Source: Actinomycetes bacterium (GTDB lineage: Bacteria > Actinomycetota > Acidimicrobiia > Acidimicrobiales > RAAP-2). Taken from it: DNA of 64,000 nucleotides. Under the pieces are notes generated by a model. It did no database searches. It worked only from the letters and a program-made list of their open reading frames with translations, and had not been told where the DNA came from. How positions within the stretch are numbered: position 1 is the first letter of the stretch; every line of letters starts with the position of its first letter. The stretch is from positions 48,372-112,371 of the forward strand of contig JAJYWG010000156.1 in assembly GCA_021791615.1 (NCBI GenBank), given 5' to 3'. Shown one piece after another: positions 57,174 to 64,000 of this stretch. The position numbers and the translations under genes are program-made.

Positions 57174-57514
57174 AGGTAGAGCCCCGTGCCGCCGTCGATG
57201 CGCTCGGAAGCGACCGCATGGATGTCGCGTTCACGCAAGATGACGTACTCCTCGCCTTGGACCTCGACTTCGAAGCGATCCTCGGGGTTGAACAGGACCT
57301 GGTCACCCGGCTTCACCGAGCGGACATGCGGCCCCACGGCGATGGTTGCGGCCCACATGAGACGGCGTGCGACCTGGGCCGTCGCCGGGATCAGGATCCC
57401 GGCCCTCGAACGCCGCTCGCCCTCGTTCTGCGCCACCTGCACCAGCACGCGGTCGAACAGCACGGTGATCGGCTGCTTGGCCGCGCCGGGCTCGCCAGAG
57501 GGCTGAGGTGCCAC
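57170..57514 (-). CDS. GroES-like (Cpn10) protein
   Basis: The 114-residue product has the Cpn10 fold pattern: LFDRVLVQV at the first strand, a mobile-loop region ending in [10 protein letters not shown] whose hydrophobic triplet is the part that contacts Gro[19 protein letters not shown], and [15 protein letters not shown]. It is longer than classical GroES at both ends. No groEL lies in the window. It sits between hisF (54 bases) and hisI (GTGA overlap), so it is made with the histidine enzymes. Whether it works with GroEL is unknown. Confidence 0.85.
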   Translation of the reverse strand: MAPQPSGEPGAAKQPITVLFDRVLVQVAQNEGERRSRAGILIPATAQVARRLMWAATIAVGPHVRSVKPGDQVLFNPEDRFEVEVQGEEYVILRERDIHAVASERIDGGTGLYL

Positions 57515-57568
57515 GAGGGCACGGTACCCTATCCACGCGCCCCGACGTGCACGACGGTGCTCGGGTCT

Positions 57569-58336
57569 TCACTCGCCGATCGGGCGCACCGGTACGCCTG
57601 CTGCGGCCATCCACCGCTTTGCCTCGGCGATCGAGTGCTCACGTCGGTGGAAGATCGATGCGGCGAGCACCGCATCAGCGTGCCCTGTGCGAGCGCCGGC
57701 GACGAGGTGGTCGAGCTCCCCCACGCCTCCAGAGGCCACCACCGGGATCTCCACGGCATCAGCCACCCGCCGGGTGAGCGCCACGTCGAAGCCCAGGCGG
57801 GTCCCGTCGCGGTCCATGGACGTGAGCAGGATCTCGCCCGCTCCTGCCGCCGCGCAACGCTCGCTCCAGGTCACTGCATCCACCCCCGTGGGTCGGCGTC
57901 CGCCGTGGGTGTAGACCTCCCACGTCCCGTCCAGACGGGCACGGGCGTCGATCGCCACCACGATGCACTGCGCACCCAGCTCGCCTGCCAGCTCGCCGAC
58001 GAGCTCCGGCCGCTCGACAGCTGCCGAGTTCACGGCCACCTTGTCGGCTCCTGCCCGCAGGAGCCGGCGTGCATCGGCCGCCGTCGTGACCCCGCCGCCG
58101 ACGGTGAAAGGGATGAAGACCCGGTCGGCCGTCCTCGCCACGACGTCGACCATCGTCCTGCGTCCGTCGGACGAGGCCGTGATGTCGAGGAAGGTGAGCT
58201 CGTCAGCTCCTTCGGCGTCGTACCTCGCCGCCAGCTCCACCGGGTCGCCGGCATCGACCAGGTCCACGAAGTTCACGCCTTTCACCACCCGTCCGTCGGT
58301 GACGTCGAGGCACGGGATCACGCGAACGGTCTGCAT
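57569..58336 (-). CDS. hisF: Imidazole glycerol phosphate synthase, cyclase subunit
   Basis: Combines ammonia from HisH with PRFAR to give IGP and AICAR. The 255-residue barrel has [15 protein letters not shown] with catalytic Asp11, FTVGGGV, the second catalytic Asp in VAIDAR and ASGGVG. The ATG at 58336 overlaps the hisA end by 19 bases. It forms the channel complex with HisH. Confidence 0.97.
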   Translation of the reverse strand: MQTVRVIPCLDVTDGRVVKGVNFVDLVDAGDPVELAARYDAEGADELTFLDITASSDGRRTMVDVVARTADRVFIPFTVGGGVTTAADARRLLRAGADKVAVNSAAVERPELVGELAGELGAQCIVVAIDARARLDGTWEVYTHGGRRPTGVDAVTWSERCAAAGAGEILLTSMDRDGTRLGFDVALTRRVADAVEIPVVASGGVGELDHLVAGARTGHADAVLAASIFHRREHSIAEAKRWMAAAGVPVRPIGE

Positions 58337-59082
58337 GCAGCCAGCGCCTCCTTCACGTCGAGGCGGCCGTCGACCAGGGCTCGTCCCACCACGACTCCTG
58401 CCAGGGCACGGAAGTGCCGGGACGAACGAAGCTGGGCGAGCAGCGCCAGGTCGGACCGTGAACCCACGCCACCGGACGCGACGACCGGCAGCTCGGTCAT
58501 GTCCAGGGTGGCTCGGAGACCCGCGAGGTCGGGACCCGAGAGCATGCCGTCGCGCTCGATGGAGGTCACGACCACCGCGCCGAACGGCGCGCCGGCGAGC
58601 AGTGCCAGGGTCTCTTCGAGCGTGCGCCCTGAACCGCGCGTCCACCCCCGCGTGGCTGGTTCGAGCGTGCCGTCGTCTCGAGCGCGGTAGTCGAGCCCGG
58701 CGGCGACCGCGCCAGGATGCTCCTCGGCGACGCCTCGCGCCATCCCGGGGTCTTCGAGGAGCGCGGTTCCCAGGACCACCCGGCGGACTCCGAGGGCCAA
58801 GAGGAGCTCGACCTGCTCGGCCCGGCGGATCCCACCCCCGAGCTCGACCGAGACACCTGTGCGCGCAGCCCGGGCGACGATCGACTCGACCACTTCTTGG
58901 TGGGTTGGAGCACCCGACCTGGCCGCGTCGAGGTCGACCACGTGCAGCCAGCGCGCACCGTCATCGATGAAGCGGTCGGCGAGGGCGACAGGATCGCCGT
59001 AGTCCTGCTCGCGCTCGTAATCACCCTGCGACAGGCGTACGGCGGCTCCGTGCCGCAAGTCGATCGCGGCGAACAGCTCCAC
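58318..59082 (-). CDS. hisA: ProFAR isomerase HisA
   Basis: Amadori isomerase of histidine synthesis. The 254-residue barrel has [32 protein letters not shown] and ASGGVG. GTG 59082 is the start, two bases after the hisH stop. Because a separate trpF exists, I call it HisA rather than the bifunctional PriA common in actinobacteria; the sequence alone does not exclude dual activity. Confidence 0.93.
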   Translation of the reverse strand: MELFAAIDLRHGAAVRLSQGDYEREQDYGDPVALADRFIDDGARWLHVVDLDAARSGAPTHQEVVESIVARAARTGVSVELGGGIRRAEQVELLLALGVRRVVLGTALLEDPGMARGVAEEHPGAVAAGLDYRARDDGTLEPATRGWTRGSGRTLEETLALLAGAPFGAVVVTSIERDGMLSGPDLAGLRATLDMTELPVVASGGVGSRSDLALLAQLRSSRHFRALAGVVVGRALVDGRLDVKEALAACRPFA

Positions 59083-59084
59083 TG

Positions 59085-59732
59085 CTAGCGCTCGCCGGCC
59101 GGCACCCGGGCGTGCGCCCGGCAGACGGTCACGAAGTTCGCCAGGATGGCGAGGCCGAGGGCTCCGGACTTCTCCGGGTGGAATTGCACGCCCCAGAGGT
59201 TCTCCGCCTCGAGCATCGCCGCCACCGTCCCGCCGTAGTCGCAGGTCGCGACCGTCGTGCTGCCGACCTCGGGGGCGAACCCGTGCACGAAGTAGACCCA
59301 GGGGTGCTCGGGGAGTCCGTCGAGGAGCGTGGCGTGGGTGCCGGCCCGCCGGTCCAGCCGGTTCCACTGCATCTGCGGGAGCTTGACCGGTCCGCTGAGA
59401 CGCCGGACCGTGCCCGCCAGGACGCCGAGCCCGCGCGCGCCCGGGCTCTCTTCGGACGCCTCGTAGAGGAGCTGCATCCCCACGCAGATGCCGAGGAACG
59501 GGACACCGCGACCGATCGCCCGGCGCGCCGCGTCACCGAGACCCGACGCCGCGAGCGCTTCGGCGCAGGCCCCGAACGCACCGACGCCTGGGAGGACGAC
59601 ACCCGCCGCTCCGTCCACCCGTGTGCCGGCCGTGACCAGCTCCGCTCGCGCTCCGAGGTGCTGGAGTGCCTTCTCGGCCGAGCGCAGGTTGCCGATCCCG
59701 TAGTCGAGGACCACGATCGGCGCTTCGCTCAC
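59085..59732 (-). CDS. hisH: Imidazole glycerol phosphate synthase, glutaminase subunit
   Basis: Class I glutamine amidotransferase feeding ammonia to HisF. The 215-residue product has DYGIGNLRS, the oxyanion loop PGVGAFGAC, the nucleophile Cys83 in GICVGMQLL and the dyad His185/Glu187 in FHPEKSG. The GTG start at 59732 overlaps the hisB stop. Confidence 0.97.
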   Translation of the reverse strand: MSEAPIVVLDYGIGNLRSAEKALQHLGARAELVTAGTRVDGAAGVVLPGVGAFGACAEALAASGLGDAARRAIGRGVPFLGICVGMQLLYEASEESPGARGLGVLAGTVRRLSGPVKLPQMQWNRLDRRAGTHATLLDGLPEHPWVYFVHGFAPEVGSTTVATCDYGGTVAAMLEAENLWGVQFHPEKSGALGLAILANFVTVCRAHARVPAGER

Positions 59733-60355
59733 AGCACGTCCTTGGTCGACGGAATGCCCGTCCCCTCCACCCGGACGGCATCGCGAAGTGCCCGGGACAC
59801 CGCTTTGAACGAGGCCTCGAGGATGTGGTGGGTGTTACGGCCCGACTTCGGGAGGACGTGCAGGGTGATGCGTGCGGCGGTCACCAGCGCGCGCCAGAAC
59901 TCCTCGGCCAGTTGCGGGTCGAACGGCGGCGTTCCCAGGCCGGGGGTGTCAGGTGCGAACACGATGCCGTACACGAAGTACGGCCGGCCCGAGAGGTCAA
60001 GCGCGACCTCCACGAGTGCCTCGTCGAGCGGAAGCAGCGCTGATCCGAAGCGCCGGACGCCGCTCTTGTCGCCCAGTGCCTCTGCCAGGCAGGCACCGAG
60101 CACGATGCCCACGTCCTCGACCGTGTGGTGGGCGTCGACCTCGAGGTCCCCCTCGGCCCGCACGGCGAGATCGAACCCGGCGTGCCGGCCGAGCTGGGCC
60201 AGCATGTGGTCGAAGAATGGCAGCCCAGTCGAAATTTCGGTGACGCCAGTGCCGTCCAGCTCGATGTCGACTTCGACCGTCGTCTCCTTGGTGGACCGGC
60301 GCTGGTGGGACCTGCGTGAGCGCCCTTCAGTGCCGACGGGCTGGTTCTCGCTCAC
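59729..60355 (-). CDS. hisB: Imidazoleglycerol-phosphate dehydratase
   Basis: Manganese enzyme dehydrating IGP; the protein is monofunctional. It has 208 residues with the metal-binding GLPFFDHML, DAHHTVEDVGI and SGRNTHHILEASFKA. The start was decided by the ribosome-binding site: GAAGGG lies six bases before GTG 60355, which also makes the GTGA overlap with hisC. The ATG at 60361 would sit directly on that site. Confidence 0.96.
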   Translation of the reverse strand: MSENQPVGTEGRSRRSHQRRSTKETTVEVDIELDGTGVTEISTGLPFFDHMLAQLGRHAGFDLAVRAEGDLEVDAHHTVEDVGIVLGACLAEALGDKSGVRRFGSALLPLDEALVEVALDLSGRPYFVYGIVFAPDTPGLGTPPFDPQLAEEFWRALVTAARITLHVLPKSGRNTHHILEASFKAVSRALRDAVRVEGTGIPSTKDVL

Positions 60356-61467
60356 AGGCATCCCTTCAACGCGTCGACAAAGCGGTCGTTCTCCTGCCGG
60401 GAACCGATCGTCATCCGCAGGCAGCCTTGCACCCCGGGCCACCGGCTGCAGTCACGGATGAGCACACCGCGTGTGAGCAGTCCCCGCCAGACAGCCTGGG
60501 CTGTCCGCTCTCTCGGGCGGAACAGGATGAAATTGGCATCTGAGGGCCACCAGTCGACCGGGAGGCCGGCGAGTGCCGCCTCCAGGCGACCTCGCTCCTC
60601 GGCAATGCCCGCCACGCGGACCATCATCTCACGGTGGTACTCCAGCGCCAGGAGGCCTGCGACCTGCGTCACCGCCGAAAGGTGGTACGGGAGCGCGACC
60701 GCCTCGCAGCCGGCGACCACCTCGGGGTCGGCCACCAAGTAGCCCAGGCGAAGGCCTGCCATTGCCCAGGTCTTGGAAAAGGTCCTCACCACGACCAGCC
60801 CGGAGCCGAGGGGGGCACGCGTGCCGGGGATGGCCGGCGTGCCGGTGGCGCTGCCCGCCTTGCCGGGGAGGAGCTCGAGAGCCGACCACGGGGCGAACTG
60901 CCCGTACGCTTCGTCGACGACCACCAAGCCGGGCGCCCGCTCGGCGACACGGGCCACTGTCTCTGGCTGTTCGGCTCGTCCGGTGGGATTGTTGGGAGAG
61001 CACATCGCCGTGATGGCCGGCTGGTGGCGGTCGATCACCCGTGCGGCCTCGCCCACGTCGACACGAAAGTCCGGGCCGCGACCGGCCCGGACGACCTCGG
61101 TGAGGGTGAGACGGGCAATGTGGGCGTGCAGGGTGTAGGTCGGCTCGAAGACCAGGATCGACCGGCCCGGCCCACCGAACGCCAGCAGCAGCGACTGGAG
61201 CACCTCGTTGGACCCGTTCGCACAGAAGACCCACGAGGGATCGACGCCGTGCAGCGCCGCGAGGCGCTGTCGCAGCTCGGTTGCCTCCCGGTCCGGGTAT
61301 CGCCGGACGTCGAGCCCGGCGACGGCGTCGGCCAGGCGCTCCTGCCACTCCGCGGGCGGCGGGAGCGGAGACTCGTTCGCGTTGAGCTTCACCTCGGCAT
61401 CGACCTGGAGCGAGTGGTAGCCGGCCAGATCGGCCAAGTCGGCGCGACGCGTCAGTGCTCGGCTCAC
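60352..61467 (-). CDS. hisC: Histidinol-phosphate aminotransferase
   Basis: Class I/II aminotransferase of 371 residues. It has KLNANESPLPP at the start, SPNNPTG, VVDEAYGQF, and PLP Lys232 in TFSKTWAMAGLRLGY. A Gly/Pro-rich insertion of about twenty residues (203-222) precedes the lysine strand and is not typical. The GTG start at 61467 overlaps the hisD stop. Confidence 0.95.
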   Translation of the reverse strand: MSRALTRRADLADLAGYHSLQVDAEVKLNANESPLPPPAEWQERLADAVAGLDVRRYPDREATELRQRLAALHGVDPSWVFCANGSNEVLQSLLLAFGGPGRSILVFEPTYTLHAHIARLTLTEVVRAGRGPDFRVDVGEAARVIDRHQPAITAMCSPNNPTGRAEQPETVARVAERAPGLVVVDEAYGQFAPWSALELLPGKAGSATGTPAIPGTRAPLGSGLVVVRTFSKTWAMAGLRLGYLVADPEVVAGCEAVALPYHLSAVTQVAGLLALEYHREMMVRVAGIAEERGRLEAALAGLPVDWWPSDANFILFRPRERTAQAVWRGLLTRGVLIRDCSRWPGVQGCLRMTIGSRQENDRFVDALKGCL

Positions 61468-62744
61468 GAGCGCATCCGAATGGACTCTGCGTGTGCAGGA
61501 AGACCTTCGGCCTCGGCGAGCGCGATCACCGAAGGTCCCAGTTGGGCCAGGGCTGCGGGCGAAGCCGTGACCGCGTGGATGTGCCGGCAGAAGTCGTCAG
61601 CGCGCAGCGCCGACGCGAATCGGGCGGTGCGGTTGGTCGGCAGGATGTGATTGGGACCGGCGACGTAGTCACCCAGGCTGGCCGGCGACCAGGGACCGCA
61701 GAACACCGCACCCGCCGACTGCACCAGGCCGAGCAGTTGCTCGGCGTCGTCGAAGAGCAGTTCCAAGTGCTCGGGAGCGATGACATTGGCGACGGCAATC
61801 GCCTGTTCGGGTCCGTCGACCAGGCAGGTGTAACCGCCCGAGCCGAGGGTCGCGAGCAGATCCTGGCGCCGCGGGGAACGAGCGACGATCCGGTCGACCT
61901 CTGCGACGACCGCCTCGAGCACCTCGTGGGACCAGGTCACCAGCCACGCGAGGCCGTCGGGACCATGTTCGGCTTGGACCACCAGATCGATCGCCGCCCA
62001 GGCCGGCGGGGTCTGGGGGCCAGCGACCACGACGACCTCTGATGGGCCGGCGAACGAGGAGGCCACCCCCACCACTCCCGAGACTTGACGCTTGGCCTCG
62101 GCGACGTAGCGGTTCCCGGGTCCGACCACCACGTCGACCGGTTCGATCGAGTCGGTGCCGTAGGCCATCGCCGCGATCGCCTGGGCCCCGCCCACGCGGT
62201 ACACCTCGTCCACCCCTGCGATCGCCGCAGCCGCCAGGACTGCATCGTCGACCCGACCGTCGGCCGCCGGAGGAACGCAGAGCACGATCTCGTCCACACC
62301 GGCCACGGTGGCCGGTGCCGCACACATGAGGACGCTGGAAGGGTACCGAGCCCGCCCACCGGGCGCGTACGCGCCCGCCCTCGCGACCGGCCTCACCATC
62401 TGGCGGACCATGACCGCTCCGTCGGTGATCTCGTGGGGCACGGCGACGTCGACCGCGTGGTAGTGCCGGAGCCGGTCCCAGGCGAGGTGCAGCGCGTCTG
62501 CCAGGGCCGGGGCCACCCGGTCGGGCGCCGAGGAGACCTCGGACACCGGGACGCGCAGCTCAGTGAGCTGGGGACCGTCGAACCTCTCGGTGAGGTCACG
62601 CAACGCCTGGTCGCCCCGCTCGCGCACCTGTGCGATGATCGCGGCCACCGCGTCACGCACGTCGCTGCCGGCGTCGACGGGACGTGGCAGCACCGCATCG
62701 AGCGGGCCGCGATGTCCGCGGAGGTCCAGGTGAGTGAAGGCCAT
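61464..62744 (-). CDS. hisD: Histidinol dehydrogenase
   Basis: Zinc, NAD-dependent enzyme of the last two histidine steps. The 426-residue product has YAPGGRARYPSSVLM, GGAQAIAAMAYGT, VGPGNRYVAEAKR, FAGPSEVVVVA, APEHLEL with the catalytic pair and GPNHILPT. I chose the ATG at 62744, where homology begins; the frame is open to 62822. It is the first gene of the his transcript and is divergent from a small gene across 50 bases that must contain the promoter. Confidence 0.96.
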   Translation of the reverse strand: MAFTHLDLRGHRGPLDAVLPRPVDAGSDVRDAVAAIIAQVRERGDQALRDLTERFDGPQLTELRVPVSEVSSAPDRVAPALADALHLAWDRLRHYHAVDVAVPHEITDGAVMVRQMVRPVARAGAYAPGGRARYPSSVLMCAAPATVAGVDEIVLCVPPAADGRVDDAVLAAAAIAGVDEVYRVGGAQAIAAMAYGTDSIEPVDVVVGPGNRYVAEAKRQVSGVVGVASSFAGPSEVVVVAGPQTPPAWAAIDLVVQAEHGPDGLAWLVTWSHEVLEAVVAEVDRIVARSPRRQDLLATLGSGGYTCLVDGPEQAIAVANVIAPEHLELLFDDAEQLLGLVQSAGAVFCGPWSPASLGDYVAGPNHILPTNRTARFASALRADDFCRHIHAVTASPAALAQLGPSVIALAEAEGLPAHAESIRMRS

Positions 62745-62794
62745 GGGGAGCCAATCGTAGTTCCGGTGGGTGCGACCGGGTCCCGTGCTCACCG

Positions 62795-63016
62795 ATGAGC
62801 CATGATCTGCAGATGACCACATGGGCGGAGCTCTCGTCGCTCACCGCCAGCATCGAGGAGCTCCAGGACCGGATCTCGGCCATGGCTGAGCGCGCTCGCG
62901 CTGCAGGCGACGACGACGCTGCCAACGAGCTGTTCGGCATCGAGCGATCCCTGCTGGCCGCGTTGCGCCGGGCCGGCCGTCTGGCTGCACAAGCGGCGCA
63001 AGCGCCAGGCCGCTGA
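62795..63016 (+). CDS. Small helical hypothetical protein
   Basis: I do not recognise this 73-residue protein. It has no signal or membrane segment and is predicted as two amphipathic helices, a first acidic one (LTASIEELQDRISAMAERAR) and a second rich in Ala and Leu. An internal ATG at 62813 would give a 67-residue form. It lies alone, divergent from hisD. It could be a conserved small protein or a chance frame. Confidence 0.55.
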   Translation: MSHDLQMTTWAELSSLTASIEELQDRISAMAERARAAGDDDAANELFGIERSLLAALRRAGRLAAQAAQAPGR

Positions 63017-63062
63017 GCTACTGGCGCCGTCGCCAAGCGTCGACGACCCGCCCAAGCCGTCG

Positions 63063-63446
63063 TCAGACGGGGTGGAGGACGAGGTCGAAGCCCAAGAGGG
63101 CGGCGACGGGCTTGAGCACGGTCTGGCGGGACGACACGACCGCGCATCCCAGCCGTGAGGCCAGCTCCACCGTCGACACCGCCACGAGGTCGGTGCTGCC
63201 GGCACGGGCGGCGAGCTCGCCGATGCGCCGTGCCTTCTCCCCGTCCATCGGTTCCACGAGCGTACCGTCGAGAAAGGCTTCGAGCCGATCGACCCGGCCT
63301 TCGGTGCGGAATGCCTCGGCGACCGCCCCGACTGGCACCATCGGGACGATCCCGCCCGACAGCACCGCTCGATGCAGCGTCCAGAGAAGCCGGTCACCAC
63401 GGGCGGCAGAGCGTAGGGCGCCGACGCCGTACACGAGGCCTTTCGT
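63063..63446 (-). pseudogene. Degenerate PIN-domain protein, N-terminus lost to the IS end
   Basis: The frame gives KGLVYGVGALRSAARGDR, WTLHRAVLSGG, VPMVPVGAVAEAF, LVEPMDGEKARRIGELAARAGSTDLV and a C-terminal VVSSRQTVL. This matches VapC-like PIN ribonucleases (YDAGAL..., TSDVVDA, VVTSD). The first catalytic Asp is Gly, one of the TSDVVD acids is Ala, and the VTSD aspartate is gone. Codons before KGLV belong to the IS right end at 63445. It is probably a dead remnant; no antitoxin gene is visible. Confidence 0.65.
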
Positions 63447-63477
63447 GAACCTCCCCGCCCTTGGGGACGGGGCTTCC
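63447..63477 (-). mobile_element. IS200/IS605-type right end with hairpin
   Basis: On the minus strand, GGAAGCCCCGTCCCCAAGGG, then CGGGGAGGTTCAC, form a stem CCCCG/CGGGG extended by a second short stem, about 45 bases after the tnpB stop. This is the typical subterminal right-end structure of tnpB elements and the usual 3' scaffold of the omega RNA. The element appears to end in TTCAC at 63449-63445, and the PIN gene starts immediately beyond. Confidence 0.7.
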
Positions 63478-63517
63478 GACCCATCCGCTCGGTTGGAGTT
63501 ACTTGACATCACCGTCT

Positions 63518-64000
63518 TCACGCCACCGCGACCAACTGGTCTGGCCCCGAGGGGCTGGTGGACGATTGGGCTCGCCGTTGCTCGCACGCCGGGATTTCTC
63601 TCGACGGGGCCCGGTTCCGGGCACTACTCAGGGCTCTCGCCTTTCGGCACTGCACCTTGCGGTGTTCCTCCCTCTGGTATTCCGACCGGCGTCCGACAGC
63701 CCGGAGGTACGTGACCTGGATTCTGACATCCGGTCCAATGGGGACGTAAGTCCCGTGGATTGCCTTCTGGAGGACGTTGATCGCTCCTACGGCATCTCGG
63801 TGACAAGTGAACCCACCGGAACCTTGAAGCGACAGGAGCCCGGCCCTTCAGGGCCGGGAGGAGGAGCGTCGCAACGCCCCGACGACGCCACCTCGGCCGG
63901 CGATGGCTACCGGCCCAGAAGTTCTTCAACGCCTGGTCGAAGTCGCGTAGCGCCTGCTGCTGGACCGACGACGAACCATCAGCGAGCCAGGAGTCCTTGC
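63518..64000 (-). pseudogene. tnpB: tnpB (IS200/IS605 OrfB) with internal deletion and frameshift, partial at window end
   Basis: From the edge to about 63865 the minus strand reads DSWLADGSSS, QQQALRDFDQALKNFWAGSHR and RPRWRRRGV, the TnpB N-terminal region. From about 63830 to the TGA at 63518, in another frame, it reads FTCHRDAVGAINVLQKAIHG, then TYVPIGPDVRIQVTYLRAV, the end of the zinc ribbon and C-terminal tail. The RuvC-like core between them is missing, and the first ribbon cysteines are lost to small indels. The product cannot be an active TnpB. Confidence 0.8.
63839..63858. repeat. Perfect 8-base hairpin at the tnpB deletion junction
   Basis: CCCGGCCC-TTCA-GGGCCGGG lies between the N-terminal and C-terminal tnpB pieces. 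Its flanks (GGAG before, AGGAGG after on the plus strand) resemble a second IS605-type right end in the opposite orientation to the one at 63447. It may mark an insertion or recombination event that removed the tnpB core. Confidence 0.6.

Noticed and set aside
58318..59082. Bifunctional PriA
   Set aside because: A complete trpF is present at 50354-51055, so the simpler call is HisA.

Overview
The window is high-GC, densely packed bacterial chromosome. Gene content and order point to the Actinomycetota. A deep-branching class such as Acidimicrobiia is my best guess, but no 16S rRNA or other decisive marker is present. Supporting points are the order uvrC-rapZ-yvcK-gap-pgk, the set pdtaR-polA-rpsA-coaE-uvrB-uvrA (the order known from Mycobacterium tuberculosis), the his/trp supercluster, an AftD-like arabinosyltransferase, and very frequent GTG starts in GTGA overlaps.

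Layout. 1-6214 (minus): uvrC, rapZ, yvcK, gap, pgk and the start of a further gene, probably tpiA. 6440-7555 (plus): nadA. 7658-17860 (minus): coaE, uvrB, a three-gene amino-acid adenylation / PLP enzyme / carrier protein cassette, uvrA and an MFS exporter. 17876-32605: a cell-envelope polysaccharide region with a methyltransferase, a giant AftD-like enzyme, a GT4 glycosyltransferase, a flippase, two GT-C type membrane proteins and a UDP-galactopyranose-mutase-like flavoprotein. 32784-36829 (plus): a four-gene oligopeptide/dipeptide-type ABC transporter with no binding protein. 36864-43529 (minus): menC, a small coiled-coil protein, pdtaR, polA and rpsA. Then tRNA-Leu(CAA), a nitrilase-family gene, and the fatty-acid genes fabD-fabG-acpP-fabF (44704-48354, plus). 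48376-62744 holds trpCFBA, a two-component system, and hisDCBHAF-groES-hisI-trpE-ygfZ. The right end (63063-64000) holds a decayed PIN-domain gene broken by the right end of an IS200/IS605-type element with an internally deleted tnpB.

How the parts work together. Most of the window is core metabolism: lower glycolysis with its regulators, all three Uvr excinuclease subunits, fatty-acid elongation, NAD, menaquinone, tryptophan and histidine synthesis. Co-translation is strong: I count fourteen GTGA and four ATGA start/stop overlaps. The most unusual unit is the adenylation / PLP / carrier cassette, which has no intergenic space inside it and sits between uvrB and uvrA, with an exporter coupled to the end of uvrA. 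It looks like a small aminoacyl-carrier pathway co-expressed with nucleotide excision repair. Other unusual features are a FabD fused to a biotin-carrier-like domain that lacks the biotinylation hairpin, an orphan GroES-like gene in the his operon, a hairpin overlapping the acpP ribosome-binding site, and in-frame tandem repeats in front of rapZ.
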